Positions 28,302-36,510 of a stretch of DNA of 64,000 bases are shown here, piece by piece; position 1 is the stretch's first letter, and every line of letters begins with the position of its first letter. The stretch spans positions 1-64,000 of the forward strand of contig NZ_BMFD01000010.1 in the NCBI RefSeq assembly GCF_014637795.1, in the 5' to 3' direction. The notes beneath the pieces were generated by a model. It saw only the letters and a program-made list of their open reading frames with translations, was not told where the DNA came from and made no database searches. Position numbers and translations under genes: made by a program. The stretch is from Belliella aquatica (GTDB lineage Bacteria; Bacteroidota; Bacteroidia; Cytophagales; Cyclobacteriaceae).

Positions 28302-28619
28302 ATGAATAGATTTTTTATCACATTTGCAGCATTGTCGGCTTCCGGGATTTTTACTTATGCATATCTTAGAGAATGGATTGGGATAAAATTCTTTAGTGAA
28401 AAGCTCCACCTTCAAGTTGATAATCCTGAAGCGCCTTATTTCCATGCCTCAGAGGACTTGTACGTCTTGAATATCCTTGTTTTCGGATTGCTTTTCTTAT
28501 CCATTTTCGGTTTGGCTGTTTATGGTACTTGGAAGAAAAAAAGTGGCTTAATCTTTTTAGCCTTTGTATTAAGCATGCTCGGAATGTTCGTCATCATGCT
28601 CAATGGCGCAATCAAATAA
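28302..28619 (+). CDS. Small integral membrane protein, unknown
   Basis: 105 aa. Three predicted membrane helices at about residues 3-22 (FFITFAALSASGIFTYAYL), 53-75 (LYVLNILVFGLLFLSIFGLAV) and 82-103 (GLIFLAFVLSMLGMFVIML), with a charged loop between the first two. No family recognised. It ends 66 bases before the SlyD-like gene but that gene has its own -7 box, so co-transcription is uncertain. Confidence 0.65.
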   Translation: MNRFFITFAALSASGIFTYAYLREWIGIKFFSEKLHLQVDNPEAPYFHASEDLYVLNILVFGLLFLSIFGLAVYGTWKKKSGLIFLAFVLSMLGMFVIMLNGAIK

Positions 28620-28659
28620 GGAAATCAGATGATTCTCAGGCCATTTATCAAAATAAATG

Positions 28660-28667
28660 TACCTTTG
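28660..28667 (+). promoter_or_regulatory. -7 box TACCTTTG of the SlyD-like gene
   Basis: An exact TACCTTTGC element lies 18 bases before the ATG at 28686. It falls inside the extended frame that starts at 28629, which argues for the shorter protein with a leader of about 13 nt. No TTTG at the right distance. Confidence 0.55.
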
Positions 28668-28685
28668 CAATCTGAAAAAATCAAT

Positions 28686-29210
28686 ATGAAAATTACAAAC
28701 AACTCAGTAGTAGGGCTTACCTATGAACTCAAAGTAAGCAAGGACGAGGAAGAAGTGGAGTCTGCACCATTTAGTGTAGAAGTAAGAGACGGGGAAGATC
28801 CATTTTATTTCCTTTTTGGAAATAGTGGTTTACCTGAAAAATTCGAAGAATTGCTAGCTGGAAAAGGAAAAGGAGACAGCTTCAATTTCATCATCACTTC
28901 AGAAGATGCTTATGGAGAAGCAGATGAAGAAATGATCATGACTTTGCCAAAAAGTCAGTTTACTTCTCAAAATGGATTTGAGCCAAACATGCTTGAAGAA
29001 GGTAATTTCCTTCCTTTAGTAGATGAAAATGGCTTCCCAATGCAAGCAAAAGTAATCAAAGATCTTGGTGAAGAAATCTTGTTGGATTTTAATCATCCTT
29101 TAGTAGGATTTGACCTTCACTTCGATGGAGAAGTGTTTGAAGTAAGAGAGGCTACTACAGAGGAATTAGAACACGGTCATGTTCATGGAGAACATGGTCA
29201 CGAGCATTAA
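28686..29210 (+). CDS. FKBP-type peptidyl-prolyl isomerase, SlyD-like
   Basis: 174 aa from MKITNNSVVGLTYEL. The split FKBP domain surrounds an insert-in-flap chaperone domain (SEDAYGEADEEMIMTLPKS, VIKDLGEEILLDFNHPLVGFDLHFDGEV), the SlyD layout. The C-terminus is histidine-rich (HGHVHGEHGHEH), suited to binding Ni or Zn. It catalyses proline isomerisation and assists folding or metallocentre assembly in the cytosol. The start is chosen from the family N-terminus and the -7 box position. Confidence 0.93.
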   Translation: MKITNNSVVGLTYELKVSKDEEEVESAPFSVEVRDGEDPFYFLFGNSGLPEKFEELLAGKGKGDSFNFIITSEDAYGEADEEMIMTLPKSQFTSQNGFEPNMLEEGNFLPLVDENGFPMQAKVIKDLGEEILLDFNHPLVGFDLHFDGEVFEVREATTEELEHGHVHGEHGHEH

Positions 29211-29238
29211 AAATCTCTTGAAATAATACATTTTATAA

Positions 29239-29280
29239 ATTAGAAAGCCCTTCTGAATCAATTCAGAAGGGCTTTCTAAT
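29239..29280. terminator. Bidirectional terminator between SlyD-like and kinase genes
   Basis: A perfect 20-bp inverted repeat (ATTAGAAAGCCCTTCTGAAT and its complement, separated by CA) sits between convergent genes. Confidence 0.9.
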
Positions 29281-30276
29281 TTAAGGATTTAACCTTGCTA
29301 AAATATCTTTGGCTTCGTGCCATTGTAATCGCGGACCAAATTGGCTTACGATTTTTGAACTTGCCATGGATGCTAACTTCCCACTTGAAGCATACGAATG
29401 CCCATTAGTGATCCCATACATAAATGCTCCTGCAAACATATCTCCTGCTCCATTACTGTCAATAGCAGTTGTTGAATACGGCTCAATATCGATAAAAGTA
29501 TCCCCATCATAAATCATCGCTCCGTTTTTCCCTTGCGTAATCACAAAATGCTTAGCTACTTTCTTCAATTCTTCTCTCGCTTCTTTCAAATTATCCTTAC
29601 CAGTGTAAAGCATAGCTTCTTCTTCATTGGCAAAAAGCATGTCAACACTATGACCAATAACGTCATCAAATGCCTCTTTGAAATACTTCACCATAGCAGG
29701 ATCAGAGAAAGTCATGGCTACTTTTACTCCATTGTCTTCCGCTAATTTCTTGGCGTATCGCATAGCTGCTTTACCATTTTCGGAAGTCACCAAGTAGCCT
29801 TCGATGTATAGATATTTTGAATCTTTTATAGCTGCTTCATTGACATCCGCAACAGAATAGGTTTGAGTGATTCCCAAGAAAGTATTCATCGTACGCTCCG
29901 CATCTTCTGTGACCATCACCAGACATTTTCCAGTGATTCCTTCTTCCAGTTTTTCAGGATTCAGGTTATTTTCCACACCTGATTCTTTCATATCTGCTAC
30001 GAAAAATTTACCCAATTCATCATTGGCTACTTTGCAAGAATAATATGACTTTCCACCGAATTGACTCACTGCAATTACAGTGTTAGCAGCAGAACCTCCA
30101 CATTGTTTTTTAGCTTCAGCTGTATCGATAACATTCATCAAGGCATTCTGCCTGTCTTCATCTACCAAAGTCATCAAGCCCTTTTCAACTTGATTGTCGA
30201 TAAAAAACTGATCTTTAACTTTAAACTCAATATCTACAAGTGCATTTCCAATGCCTGTTACGTCGTACTTCTTCAT
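29281..30276 (-). CDS. PfkB-family adenosine kinase-like sugar kinase
   Basis: 331 aa. N-terminal substrate motif GGSAANTVIAVSQFGGKSYYSCKV and C-terminal STTAIDSNGAGDMFAGAFMYG, which holds the catalytic aspartate and anion hole of the ribokinase/PfkB family. The opening KKYDVTGIGNALVDIEFKV is shared with adenosine kinase-like Bacteroidota proteins. It phosphorylates a nucleoside or sugar with ATP; adenosine is the usual annotation but not proven from sequence. Single-gene unit. Confidence 0.92.
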   Translation of the reverse strand: MKKYDVTGIGNALVDIEFKVKDQFFIDNQVEKGLMTLVDEDRQNALMNVIDTAEAKKQCGGSAANTVIAVSQFGGKSYYSCKVANDELGKFFVADMKESGVENNLNPEKLEEGITGKCLVMVTEDAERTMNTFLGITQTYSVADVNEAAIKDSKYLYIEGYLVTSENGKAAMRYAKKLAEDNGVKVAMTFSDPAMVKYFKEAFDDVIGHSVDMLFANEEEAMLYTGKDNLKEAREELKKVAKHFVITQGKNGAMIYDGDTFIDIEPYSTTAIDSNGAGDMFAGAFMYGITNGHSYASSGKLASMASSKIVSQFGPRLQWHEAKDILARLNP

Positions 30277-30356
30277 TCTATTATTTTTTCTATTTAATTG
30301 TCTCTCCGAAACACACTGTTCGGTAATTTGATTTCAATTGTTTAATCTGGACTTAA

Positions 30357-31523
30357 TTATTCGAAAATCGGGTGTCTTTCAAATGTTTTTTCTCTGTCAA
30401 AAAGATACCTGTATGTATGGTGTGTTTTATAAATCTCTGCATTGAGTTGCTCACAGACACGCATCATTTTCGGATTAAAATCTCCGATCCAGTTCATCTC
30501 TATCGTCTTATATGGAAAGGAATCATGCTTCGCGAATTTCTCATTATAAGCCATGATCATCGCACTTTCTACACCTTTTCCTTGAAATTCAGGAACAACT
30601 CCGAAAACCAACCCTAACATCTTATTTGGTGGATTGAAAATTTTATTCCAAACAAATTTCAATTTCCCAATCAAATCCATTTTTCCATTTACAAATTTGA
30701 AAAGCTGATTGATCTCTGGAATGTTTATAAAAAAAGATACTGGCTCGCCTTTATGAAATCCGAAATAAATCAACCTCCCATCCATGATAGGCTTCATTTT
30801 TCCAAACATCAACTGAGTTTCCCGAAGTGTCAAACTTTTCCCCATGTGTCTCGCCCATGCTTTATTGTAAACAGTCATAAAGTACTCAGGAGCTTTTTCA
30901 GAAAGCTCTTTTCCAGTCATGTGCTTGAATTCAAAATCAGGATCACCAATGATTTTGTTTGCTCTTTCGATCATCTTCGGATCAAAACCAACTCCCTGAA
31001 CAGGACGCATGTAGGTGAATTGCTTGAAATAGATTTGGAAGCCATAAGCTTCGAAGAAATCTTTATAGTATGGAAAGTTCCAAGGCATATTGTAATTAGG
31101 AGGCGAAAAGCCCTGAACTAACAAACCCCACCATTTGTCTCTTTCACCAAAATTGACTGGGCCGTCCATCGCTTCCATGCCTTGCTCTTCGAGCCAATTT
31201 TTGGCAGTATCCATCAACAGAAATGCAACTTCTTGATTTTCTACACATTCAAAAAATCCCAAACCACCTGTTGGCTGTTTCTCTTTCCATTTTGGATTCA
31301 CAAATGCAGCAACTCTACCTATTGTTTTTCCTTTTTCATCTTGAAGCAGCCACCTCTTAGCTTTACCACCCAGCTTGAATAATTTGTTGGTATCAGCATG
31401 AAATAAACCCTCAATATCTTTATCCAAAGGACGAATCCAGTTAGGTTCATTTTTATAAAGCTGAACTGCCATTTCTATAAATTCCTTTTGATGCGCAGGG
31501 CTGCTTACTTCTACAATCTTCAT
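30357..31523 (-). CDS. GNAT-fold acetyltransferase-like protein
   Basis: 388 aa from MKIVEVSSPAHQKEFIEMA. An N-terminal GNAT-like half has WIRPLDKDIEGLF, and the C-terminal half has a motif-A-like GLVFGVVPEFQGKGVESAMI. The FGERDKWWGLLVQGF core is typical of a conserved Bacteroidota group of uncertain substrate. The longer frame to 31550 begins with a TTG that lies inside a -7 box, so the ATG at 31523 is preferred. Substrate unknown. Confidence 0.8.
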   Translation of the reverse strand: MKIVEVSSPAHQKEFIEMAVQLYKNEPNWIRPLDKDIEGLFHADTNKLFKLGGKAKRWLLQDEKGKTIGRVAAFVNPKWKEKQPTGGLGFFECVENQEVAFLLMDTAKNWLEEQGMEAMDGPVNFGERDKWWGLLVQGFSPPNYNMPWNFPYYKDFFEAYGFQIYFKQFTYMRPVQGVGFDPKMIERANKIIGDPDFEFKHMTGKELSEKAPEYFMTVYNKAWARHMGKSLTLRETQLMFGKMKPIMDGRLIYFGFHKGEPVSFFINIPEINQLFKFVNGKMDLIGKLKFVWNKIFNPPNKMLGLVFGVVPEFQGKGVESAMIMAYNEKFAKHDSFPYKTIEMNWIGDFNPKMMRVCEQLNAEIYKTHHTYRYLFDREKTFERHPIFE

Positions 31524-31547
31524 GCTTTGCTTTTGATTAAGAAAAGC

Positions 31548-31578
31548 CAAAAATAAGCATATAATCTGAAAGTCCGAA
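31548..31578 (-). promoter_or_regulatory. Promoter of the acetyltransferase-like gene
   Basis: On the minus strand TTCG (31578-31575, one mismatch to TTTG), 19 bases, then TATTTTTG (31555-31548). The predicted leader to the ATG at 31523 is about 19 nt. Confidence 0.5.
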
Positions 31579-31662
31579 GTTTGAGGTTTTTTAGGAAAAA
31601 GAGATAAATATTTTTATTTCACGGAGAGGCTAGGAAGAGGCTAGGACAAAAATAAGAGAGTT

Positions 31663-32766
31663 TTATTTGATTACTTGAAATAAATCACCGTAAAGTTTAT
31701 TTTCATCCTTAAGAGTAGATATTTCATGCGGTATCCACAACCCTTTTGAAAACACAAAACTTCTTGATGGATCATATTTCCCTTTAGGGAGTGACTGATT
31801 AAAAACCACATTAAATTCATCGTCTAAAATTGTGAGGTACAGTTCTCTATTTTTAATTAAGAAATCATAGTAATAATCATCGCTATTTGGGAATTTATTC
31901 AAAGAAGACTGTGAAAATCTATAATATAATTTCCTAAATGGATCGTAAATTATCTTGAAGTAGTTAGGAGATGATAGAACCCAGTTTTCAAAATAATTTG
32001 ATGTCCATTCATCCCTGTTAGTTTGTGGTTCTGCTGACTGTTTTCCGTCAAAGCTTGTAATGCGAAACTCCTTCTGAATTTCTGAAACTGTATCTATATT
32101 TACAATTGTAGGTGAAATAGAATAAATATAACTAAATCCATTTGGGCTCCATGTGACACTTGGGTAAGTTGTATAATTTAACGGAACATTATTATACTCT
32201 TCTGGATGGTAAGAAGGAAGGCTTTCCCATTCCCCATTTTTTAAATTGATTCTAGCAAAGACTTTTTTTTGCTTAAACTCACTTTTTTTCGCAAAATAAA
32301 ATAAGACTGATTTAGAGTTCCTATCATAAAATAAATGTTGAGAAAACCCATCAAACGGGTATTCAGAATACACTTCATTTTTGATTTTGTCAAGTTTACT
32401 AAAAAGTCTAACGGAGTGGTACTGACTACCTTTTTGATCAGATATAAACAATGTATTTCCAGTTGAAAAAATTATAGAATCCGAATTGACATAATAAAAT
32501 GTACTAGGTTGTTCATCAAAACTAAAAGAGAGAATAAGCTCATTGCCTTCCTCGCCATTTAGAGGAGTTTTTATAATTTTACTCTGATACGAATCAAAAC
32601 TAAACAAAGTGTCATTAAAAATATGATAGGGCTTGTCAAAAATCAAATCGCTAGAGCCTCCCAAATTATGACTGATTGTTTCTAGAGAATAATTAAATGA
32701 TTTTTCTTTTTTTGACTGACATGAAAGTGCCGCTAAAAGGCAGATAATTAAGAATTTTTTTAACAT
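31663..32766 (-). CDS. DUF4221-like secreted lipoprotein
   Basis: 367 aa from MLKKFLIICLLAALSCQSK, a clean lipoprotein signal; a longer frame upstream adds 25 unlikely residues. The remainder is rich in beta strands with repeated aromatic/acidic patterns (a propeller-like arrangement, YSISPTIVNIDTVS, DDYYYDFLIKNRELYLTIL), as in DUF4221/6-bladed propeller lipoproteins that are abundant in Cyclobacteriaceae. Function unknown. It is the intact relative of the decayed gene at 5258-5903. GC and codon use look a little more AT-rich than neighbours. Confidence 0.75.
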   Translation of the reverse strand: MLKKFLIICLLAALSCQSKKEKSFNYSLETISHNLGGSSDLIFDKPYHIFNDTLFSFDSYQSKIIKTPLNGEEGNELILSFSFDEQPSTFYYVNSDSIIFSTGNTLFISDQKGSQYHSVRLFSKLDKIKNEVYSEYPFDGFSQHLFYDRNSKSVLFYFAKKSEFKQKKVFARINLKNGEWESLPSYHPEEYNNVPLNYTTYPSVTWSPNGFSYIYSISPTIVNIDTVSEIQKEFRITSFDGKQSAEPQTNRDEWTSNYFENWVLSSPNYFKIIYDPFRKLYYRFSQSSLNKFPNSDDYYYDFLIKNRELYLTILDDEFNVVFNQSLPKGKYDPSRSFVFSKGLWIPHEISTLKDENKLYGDLFQVIK

Positions 32767-32998
32767 AAATAAAATTGGGGAAAGATTACCCTCTCCCCTA
32801 ATAAATTTTAAGGACAATTGGTTATATGTGTTAGATGGCAATCTCCCCCTTCAGATCTATACTTGCATGCATAGGATTTTTTTTGATAGCTACAGTAAAT
32901 TTTTCTCAGAGTAGGTTCTGAAAAATCAAACACATCTCACTTTTTAAGCACTCAATAAACAAAGAAACACTTTGGTTTTTTCATTCTGACTAAATCTC

Positions 32999-33036
32999 CT
33001 CAGTGAAACTCTGTGACTTCTCAGTGCCACTCTGTG
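32999..33036. repeat. Two 17-bp near-identical direct repeats
   Basis: CTCAGTGAAACTCTGTG (32999-33015) and CTCAGTGCCACTCTGTG (33020-33036) lie in the spacer between DUF4221 and GDPD genes and run to the GDPD stop. Same type of degenerate spacer string as at 18836-18898. Confidence 0.65.
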
Positions 33037-33052
33037 TAATAGAATTCTCAAA

Positions 33053-33922
33053 CTATTTCTTTGGTGCCAAATTAGGAAAATCTGTGATGATTCCATCTAC
33101 ACCCATATCTAGCAAGTTTTGCATTTGTTCAGTGGTATTCACAGTCCAAGGAATTACTTTCATACCTTTTCCCTTCAAATCACTAACCACATCCTTTGTC
33201 AAAGCCACGAAATAAGGAGAATAAATCTCTGGCTGAAAACCAAGTTCCTTCAATTGCTCCTGTGATTTCCTTGAGTCAGTAATGAGCATCGCCAAAGTCA
33301 CCTCAGGATATTTTTGATTGTAATATTTCAAAACACGGAAATCGAAAGATTGAATATTCACTCGATCCCAAGAAATACTGGAATCTATTAATTTGTAAAC
33401 CATATCCGAAAACTCAGCCGGACTAGGATGATAAACACCATCACCTTCAGGGCTACTTTTGATCTCGATATTGTAATTTGGCTTCGGTAAATTATGATCC
33501 GTCACATATTTCTCTACCACTTCAAAAAGGTCTTTCAGTCTTGGTTTGGTCACATGAAACTTGACTTGCTGTGGAAATCCTGAATGATATTTCGAGCCTG
33601 AATCGTATTGCTTCACCTCTTCGAATGTCATTTGATAAATATTATGACTTCTATCTCCTTCAGGAATTTCTTTCCCCTCAGGTGTTAGACAAATCAATGG
33701 ATTCATATAAGGTTCATGCGAAATGATGACCTCTCCATCTTTGGTCACTGCCAAATCCAATTCAAGTGTGGTCACTCCCAAGTCCAAGGCTTTAATCATT
33801 CCTGGAATAGTATTTTCAGGCATCAGACCACGCGCACCTCGGTGGCCTTGAAGATCATAAGAAAACTGTGCTTGTGTGATCATTGGCAGCATCGCTAAAA
33901 CTAAAAGGAGAATCTTTTTCAT
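33053..33922 (-). CDS. Glycerophosphodiester phosphodiesterase, exported
   Basis: 289 aa. A signal peptide (ILLLVLAMLPMITQAQ) precedes a GDPD TIM barrel. HRGARGLMPENTI holds the catalytic His and Glu, LELDLAVTKDGEVIISHEP the metal-binding Glu/Asp and second His, IEIKSSPEGD the distal Glu, and the WTVNTTEQM and GVDGIITDFPN segments close the barrel. It cleaves glycerophosphodiesters to glycerol-3-phosphate and an alcohol, probably in the periplasm. Confidence 0.94.
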   Translation of the reverse strand: MKKILLLVLAMLPMITQAQFSYDLQGHRGARGLMPENTIPGMIKALDLGVTTLELDLAVTKDGEVIISHEPYMNPLICLTPEGKEIPEGDRSHNIYQMTFEEVKQYDSGSKYHSGFPQQVKFHVTKPRLKDLFEVVEKYVTDHNLPKPNYNIEIKSSPEGDGVYHPSPAEFSDMVYKLIDSSISWDRVNIQSFDFRVLKYYNQKYPEVTLAMLITDSRKSQEQLKELGFQPEIYSPYFVALTKDVVSDLKGKGMKVIPWTVNTTEQMQNLLDMGVDGIITDFPNLAPKK

Positions 33923-34007
33923 GTTTTTTTGTTTGCAAATTACACTTTGTCTGAAAACAAAAAATCACCACAATATGAATTAATTGTGATGATTTTTTAA
34001 CCTTGGA

Positions 34008-35327
34008 TTATTGAGTGTCTTGCACATCTCCATATAGGTCAAACTCTGTAGCGTCTGTGATTTTGACATTAACAAAATCTCCAACTCTGCAATAATGTTT
34101 GGCTGCATCAATGAGCACTTCATTATCGACTTCGACTGAGTCGTATTCTGTTCGCCCGACAAAGTGCCCTCCTTCTTTTTTATCAATCAAAACCTTGAAA
34201 GTCTTTCCGATTTTCTCTTGATTGAGATCGTAAGAAATCTGCTCCTGAATACCCATCAAATGATTGGCTCTCGCTTGTTTTTCCTCTTGCGGGATCGTGT
34301 CTTCCATCGTACCTGCATGGGTATTTTCCTCATGCGAATACGTAAAGACTCCTAAGCGCTCAAACTTCATTTTCTCCACAAACTCTACCATTTCTTGAAA
34401 CTCAGCTTCTCCTTCACCCGGATGTCCAGCGATCAAGGTGGTTCGAATAGCAATATCAGGCATAATATCTCTGATAGAGTGAATCAGCTCTTCCTGCTTT
34501 TCTCTTGTCGTTCCACGACGCATGGTTTTCAATACAGAAGTGGATCCATGCTGCAAAGGAATATCGAGGTAATTACAAATATTCGGTCTTTCCTTCATCA
34601 CATCTATAACATCCATTGGGAAACCCGTAGGATAGGCATAGTGCAAGCGAATCCAATCGATGCCATTCACATCTGACAAAGCACGCATCAAATCAGCCAA
34701 TCTCCTTTTTTTATACAAGTCAAGTCCATAGTAAGTCGAATCTTGAGCAATTAAAAGGAGTTCCTTCGTTCCATTAGCGGCTTTATGCTCAGCTTCTTTG
34801 ACTAGATCGTCGATGGAGCGGGAAATATGACCTCCACGCATCAGTGGAATCGCACAGAAAGAACACGGCCTGTCACAACCCTCGGAAATCTTCATGTAGG
34901 CATAGTGAGAAGCATGCGTCAATAAGCGCTCTCCTACCAATTCATGTTTATAGTCTGCTTTGAATTTTTTCAAAATCGCAGGTAAATCTCTAGTACCAAA
35001 AAATGCATCTACTTGAGGGATTTCCTTTTCCAAATCATCCTTGTAACGCTGAGAAAGGCAGCCTGTCACATAGACTTTATCTACCAAGCCTTGCTCCTTG
35101 GCATCTACATATTGGAGGATGGTATCTATAGATTCTTGTTTTGCATTGTCGATAAACCCGCATGTATTGATGATGATGATATTATTATCGTCCCTATCGG
35201 ATTCGTGGCTGGCATTGATGCCATTTCCTTTGAGTTGGGTCAAAAGCACCTCGGAATCTACCAAATTCTTGGAGCATCCCATGGTGATGATATTGACCTT
35301 GTCTTTTTTTAATGTTCTCGCTTTCAC
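34008..35327 (-). CDS. rimO: Ribosomal protein S12 methylthiotransferase RimO
   Basis: 439 aa from a GTG at 35327 (MKARTLKKDKVNIITMGCSKN). The longer frame begins at a TTG (35348) that overlaps a -7 box, so I prefer the GTG. The UPF0004 domain has the first cluster cysteines (GCSKNLVDSE, NTCGFID, VTGCLSQRY), the radical SAM motif is CDRPCSFC (C-x3-C-x2-C), and a C-terminal TRAM domain ends near TEFDLYGDV. It adds a methylthio group to an aspartate of S12. In many Bacteroidota it follows ftsY directly; here two other genes intervene. Confidence 0.95.
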   Translation of the reverse strand: MKARTLKKDKVNIITMGCSKNLVDSEVLLTQLKGNGINASHESDRDDNNIIIINTCGFIDNAKQESIDTILQYVDAKEQGLVDKVYVTGCLSQRYKDDLEKEIPQVDAFFGTRDLPAILKKFKADYKHELVGERLLTHASHYAYMKISEGCDRPCSFCAIPLMRGGHISRSIDDLVKEAEHKAANGTKELLLIAQDSTYYGLDLYKKRRLADLMRALSDVNGIDWIRLHYAYPTGFPMDVIDVMKERPNICNYLDIPLQHGSTSVLKTMRRGTTREKQEELIHSIRDIMPDIAIRTTLIAGHPGEGEAEFQEMVEFVEKMKFERLGVFTYSHEENTHAGTMEDTIPQEEKQARANHLMGIQEQISYDLNQEKIGKTFKVLIDKKEGGHFVGRTEYDSVEVDNEVLIDAAKHYCRVGDFVNVKITDATEFDLYGDVQDTQ

Positions 35328-35345
35328 TGATTTCTTACTTTGATG

Positions 35346-35353
35346 CAAAGGTA
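35346..35353 (-). promoter_or_regulatory. -7 box TACCTTTG of rimO
   Basis: Exact TACCTTTGC on the minus strand. With a start about 6 bases on, the leader to GTG 35327 is about 13 nt. A GAAA (TTTC on minus) lies 17 bases upstream as a poor partner. Confidence 0.5.
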
Positions 35354-35557
35354 AGGATTTTAAAGCAACAGAAAGTTCAATTTCAGTATAACTTAATTCA
35401 TGATATATAGATGAAATCCACCCAAGATTTGTTGCTCAAAATTGACCGGAGATTTACGAAATAAGGCAACCTGTCTTTTGAGTAAAAAGTAGTATTACCA
35501 AAATATTAACAATCCTAGAAAGAGTAGCCTTTTAATTAAAACTTCCTTAATGATTTG

Positions 35558-35591
35558 TTTGCATTTGATGGATAGATTCTTTCTACTTTTG
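35558..35591 (+). promoter_or_regulatory. Promoter with no ORF downstream
   Basis: TTTG (35558-35561; another at 35554) is followed after 22 bases by TACTTTTG (35584-35591). The -7 box is perfect; the spacing is a little long. Transcription would start about 35597 and meet the hairpin at 35640. Confidence 0.5.
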
Positions 35592-35596
35592 AATTC

Positions 35597-35669
35597 GTAC
35601 AGCAAACGAACATTTTTTCAACTCCTTGCATTACTTTTTAGCGTCGATGTGAATCGACGCTTTTGCTTT
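35597..35669 (+). ncRNA. Candidate small RNA (promoter plus intrinsic terminator, no ORF)
   Basis: About 70 nt between the promoter at 35558-35591 and a terminator hairpin AGCGTCGAT/ATCGACGCT with GTGA loop (35640-35661), followed by TTTTGCTTTTT. There is no start codon with a frame longer than a few codons. It contains an unstructured T/A-rich stretch with AACTCCTTGCATTAC that could pair with targets. Neighbouring genes both point the other way, so it is not an mRNA end of either. Confidence 0.45.
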
Positions 35670-35685
35670 TTATCTTAAAAATGTC

Positions 35686-35840
35686 CCAAGTACCAAGTAG
35701 GATGTATAAAGAAAAAAGTCAACCAATCCGATCGATCCTCAAACTTTTAAATTTCCTTCCAATCCAAAAAAAAACTAAATCAGAAAGGTCTCTCGATCCC
35801 CGAACTTTCAAACCTTACAACTTTTCAACTTTTAAACCAT
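35686..35840. repeat. Spacer of degenerate repeats (TACCAAGTA and AACTTTTCAACTTTT types)
   Basis: CCCAAGTACCAAGTA with ATGTATAAAG (35685-35711) matches the string at 18653-18680. CAAACTTTTAAATTTCC (35740-35756) and CAACTTTTCAACTTTTAAA (35818-35836) are A/T heptamer-like repeats related in reverse to AGAAAGTTTAAAAGTTGG at 57681-57698. There is no gene. It ends at the HMA-AraC gene. Confidence 0.5.
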
Positions 35841-35849
35841 CCCCAATTC

Positions 35850-36407
35850 TCACCTCCATCCTTCAGGACTTTTTTTAATCATCTTCTTGTAATCCGATGG
35901 AGTCATTCCCGTAACTTTTTTGAATTGGGAAGAAAGGTGTTGGACAGAGCTGTAATCGAGTTTGTAGGAAATTTCACTCAGATTCATTTCTTCATAAAAC
36001 AGCCATTCCTTGACTTTATCGATTTTCAGACTGATAAAAAATTTCTCAATCGTCACACCTTCCATACTGCTAAAAAGGTGACTCAATTTGCAATAATCTT
36101 CATTGAGATTTGATTTGATATACTCCATAAGATTAAAACCCGAAGGAATCTCACCCGATTGCAATACTTGGTGAAGGCTAGACTTAATTTTTTCAATCCT
36201 TTGCACATCCTTGTCTTGGAGGATCTCGAAACCCATTCGTATGAGATCAGCTTCCAATTCAACCATCAGTTTTTTACTCGGCTTTTGCAGGAGAATCGCT
36301 TTTCCCAAAACCACCTTTTCGAAAGCAATTTGCTTGTCAAAAAGCAGATTTTCGACAGCCATAATGCATCTCGGGCAAACCATATTTTTGATTTGAAGCT
36401 CTTCCAT
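35850..36407 (-). CDS. HMA-like metal-binding domain fused to AraC-type DNA-binding domain
   Basis: 185 aa. The N-terminus IKNMVCPRCIMAVENLL is a heavy-metal-associated-like fold with Cys11-x2-Cys14. Residues about 85-185 are an AraC helix-turn-helix pair (INKVKEWLFYEE-like first helix, MNLSEISYKLDYSSVQHLSSQFKKVTGMTPSDYKK second). It therefore probably senses a soft metal (Cu, Zn, Cd) or thiol state and regulates transcription. It is divergent from the E1 dehydrogenase gene, with 103 bases between. No metal exporter is adjacent. Targets unknown. Confidence 0.88.
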   Translation of the reverse strand: MEELQIKNMVCPRCIMAVENLLFDKQIAFEKVVLGKAILLQKPSKKLMVELEADLIRMGFEILQDKDVQRIEKIKSSLHQVLQSGEIPSGFNLMEYIKSNLNEDYCKLSHLFSSMEGVTIEKFFISLKIDKVKEWLFYEEMNLSEISYKLDYSSVQHLSSQFKKVTGMTPSDYKKMIKKSPEGWR

Positions 36408-36510
36408 CTATCTAATTTACTGAAAGATTGTCAATCTTGAGATATCCTGACCCGAATCATCAGAAAATTGCATAATTAACTCTATTTTGGTATCGTAAAA
36501 TAAACCCACA

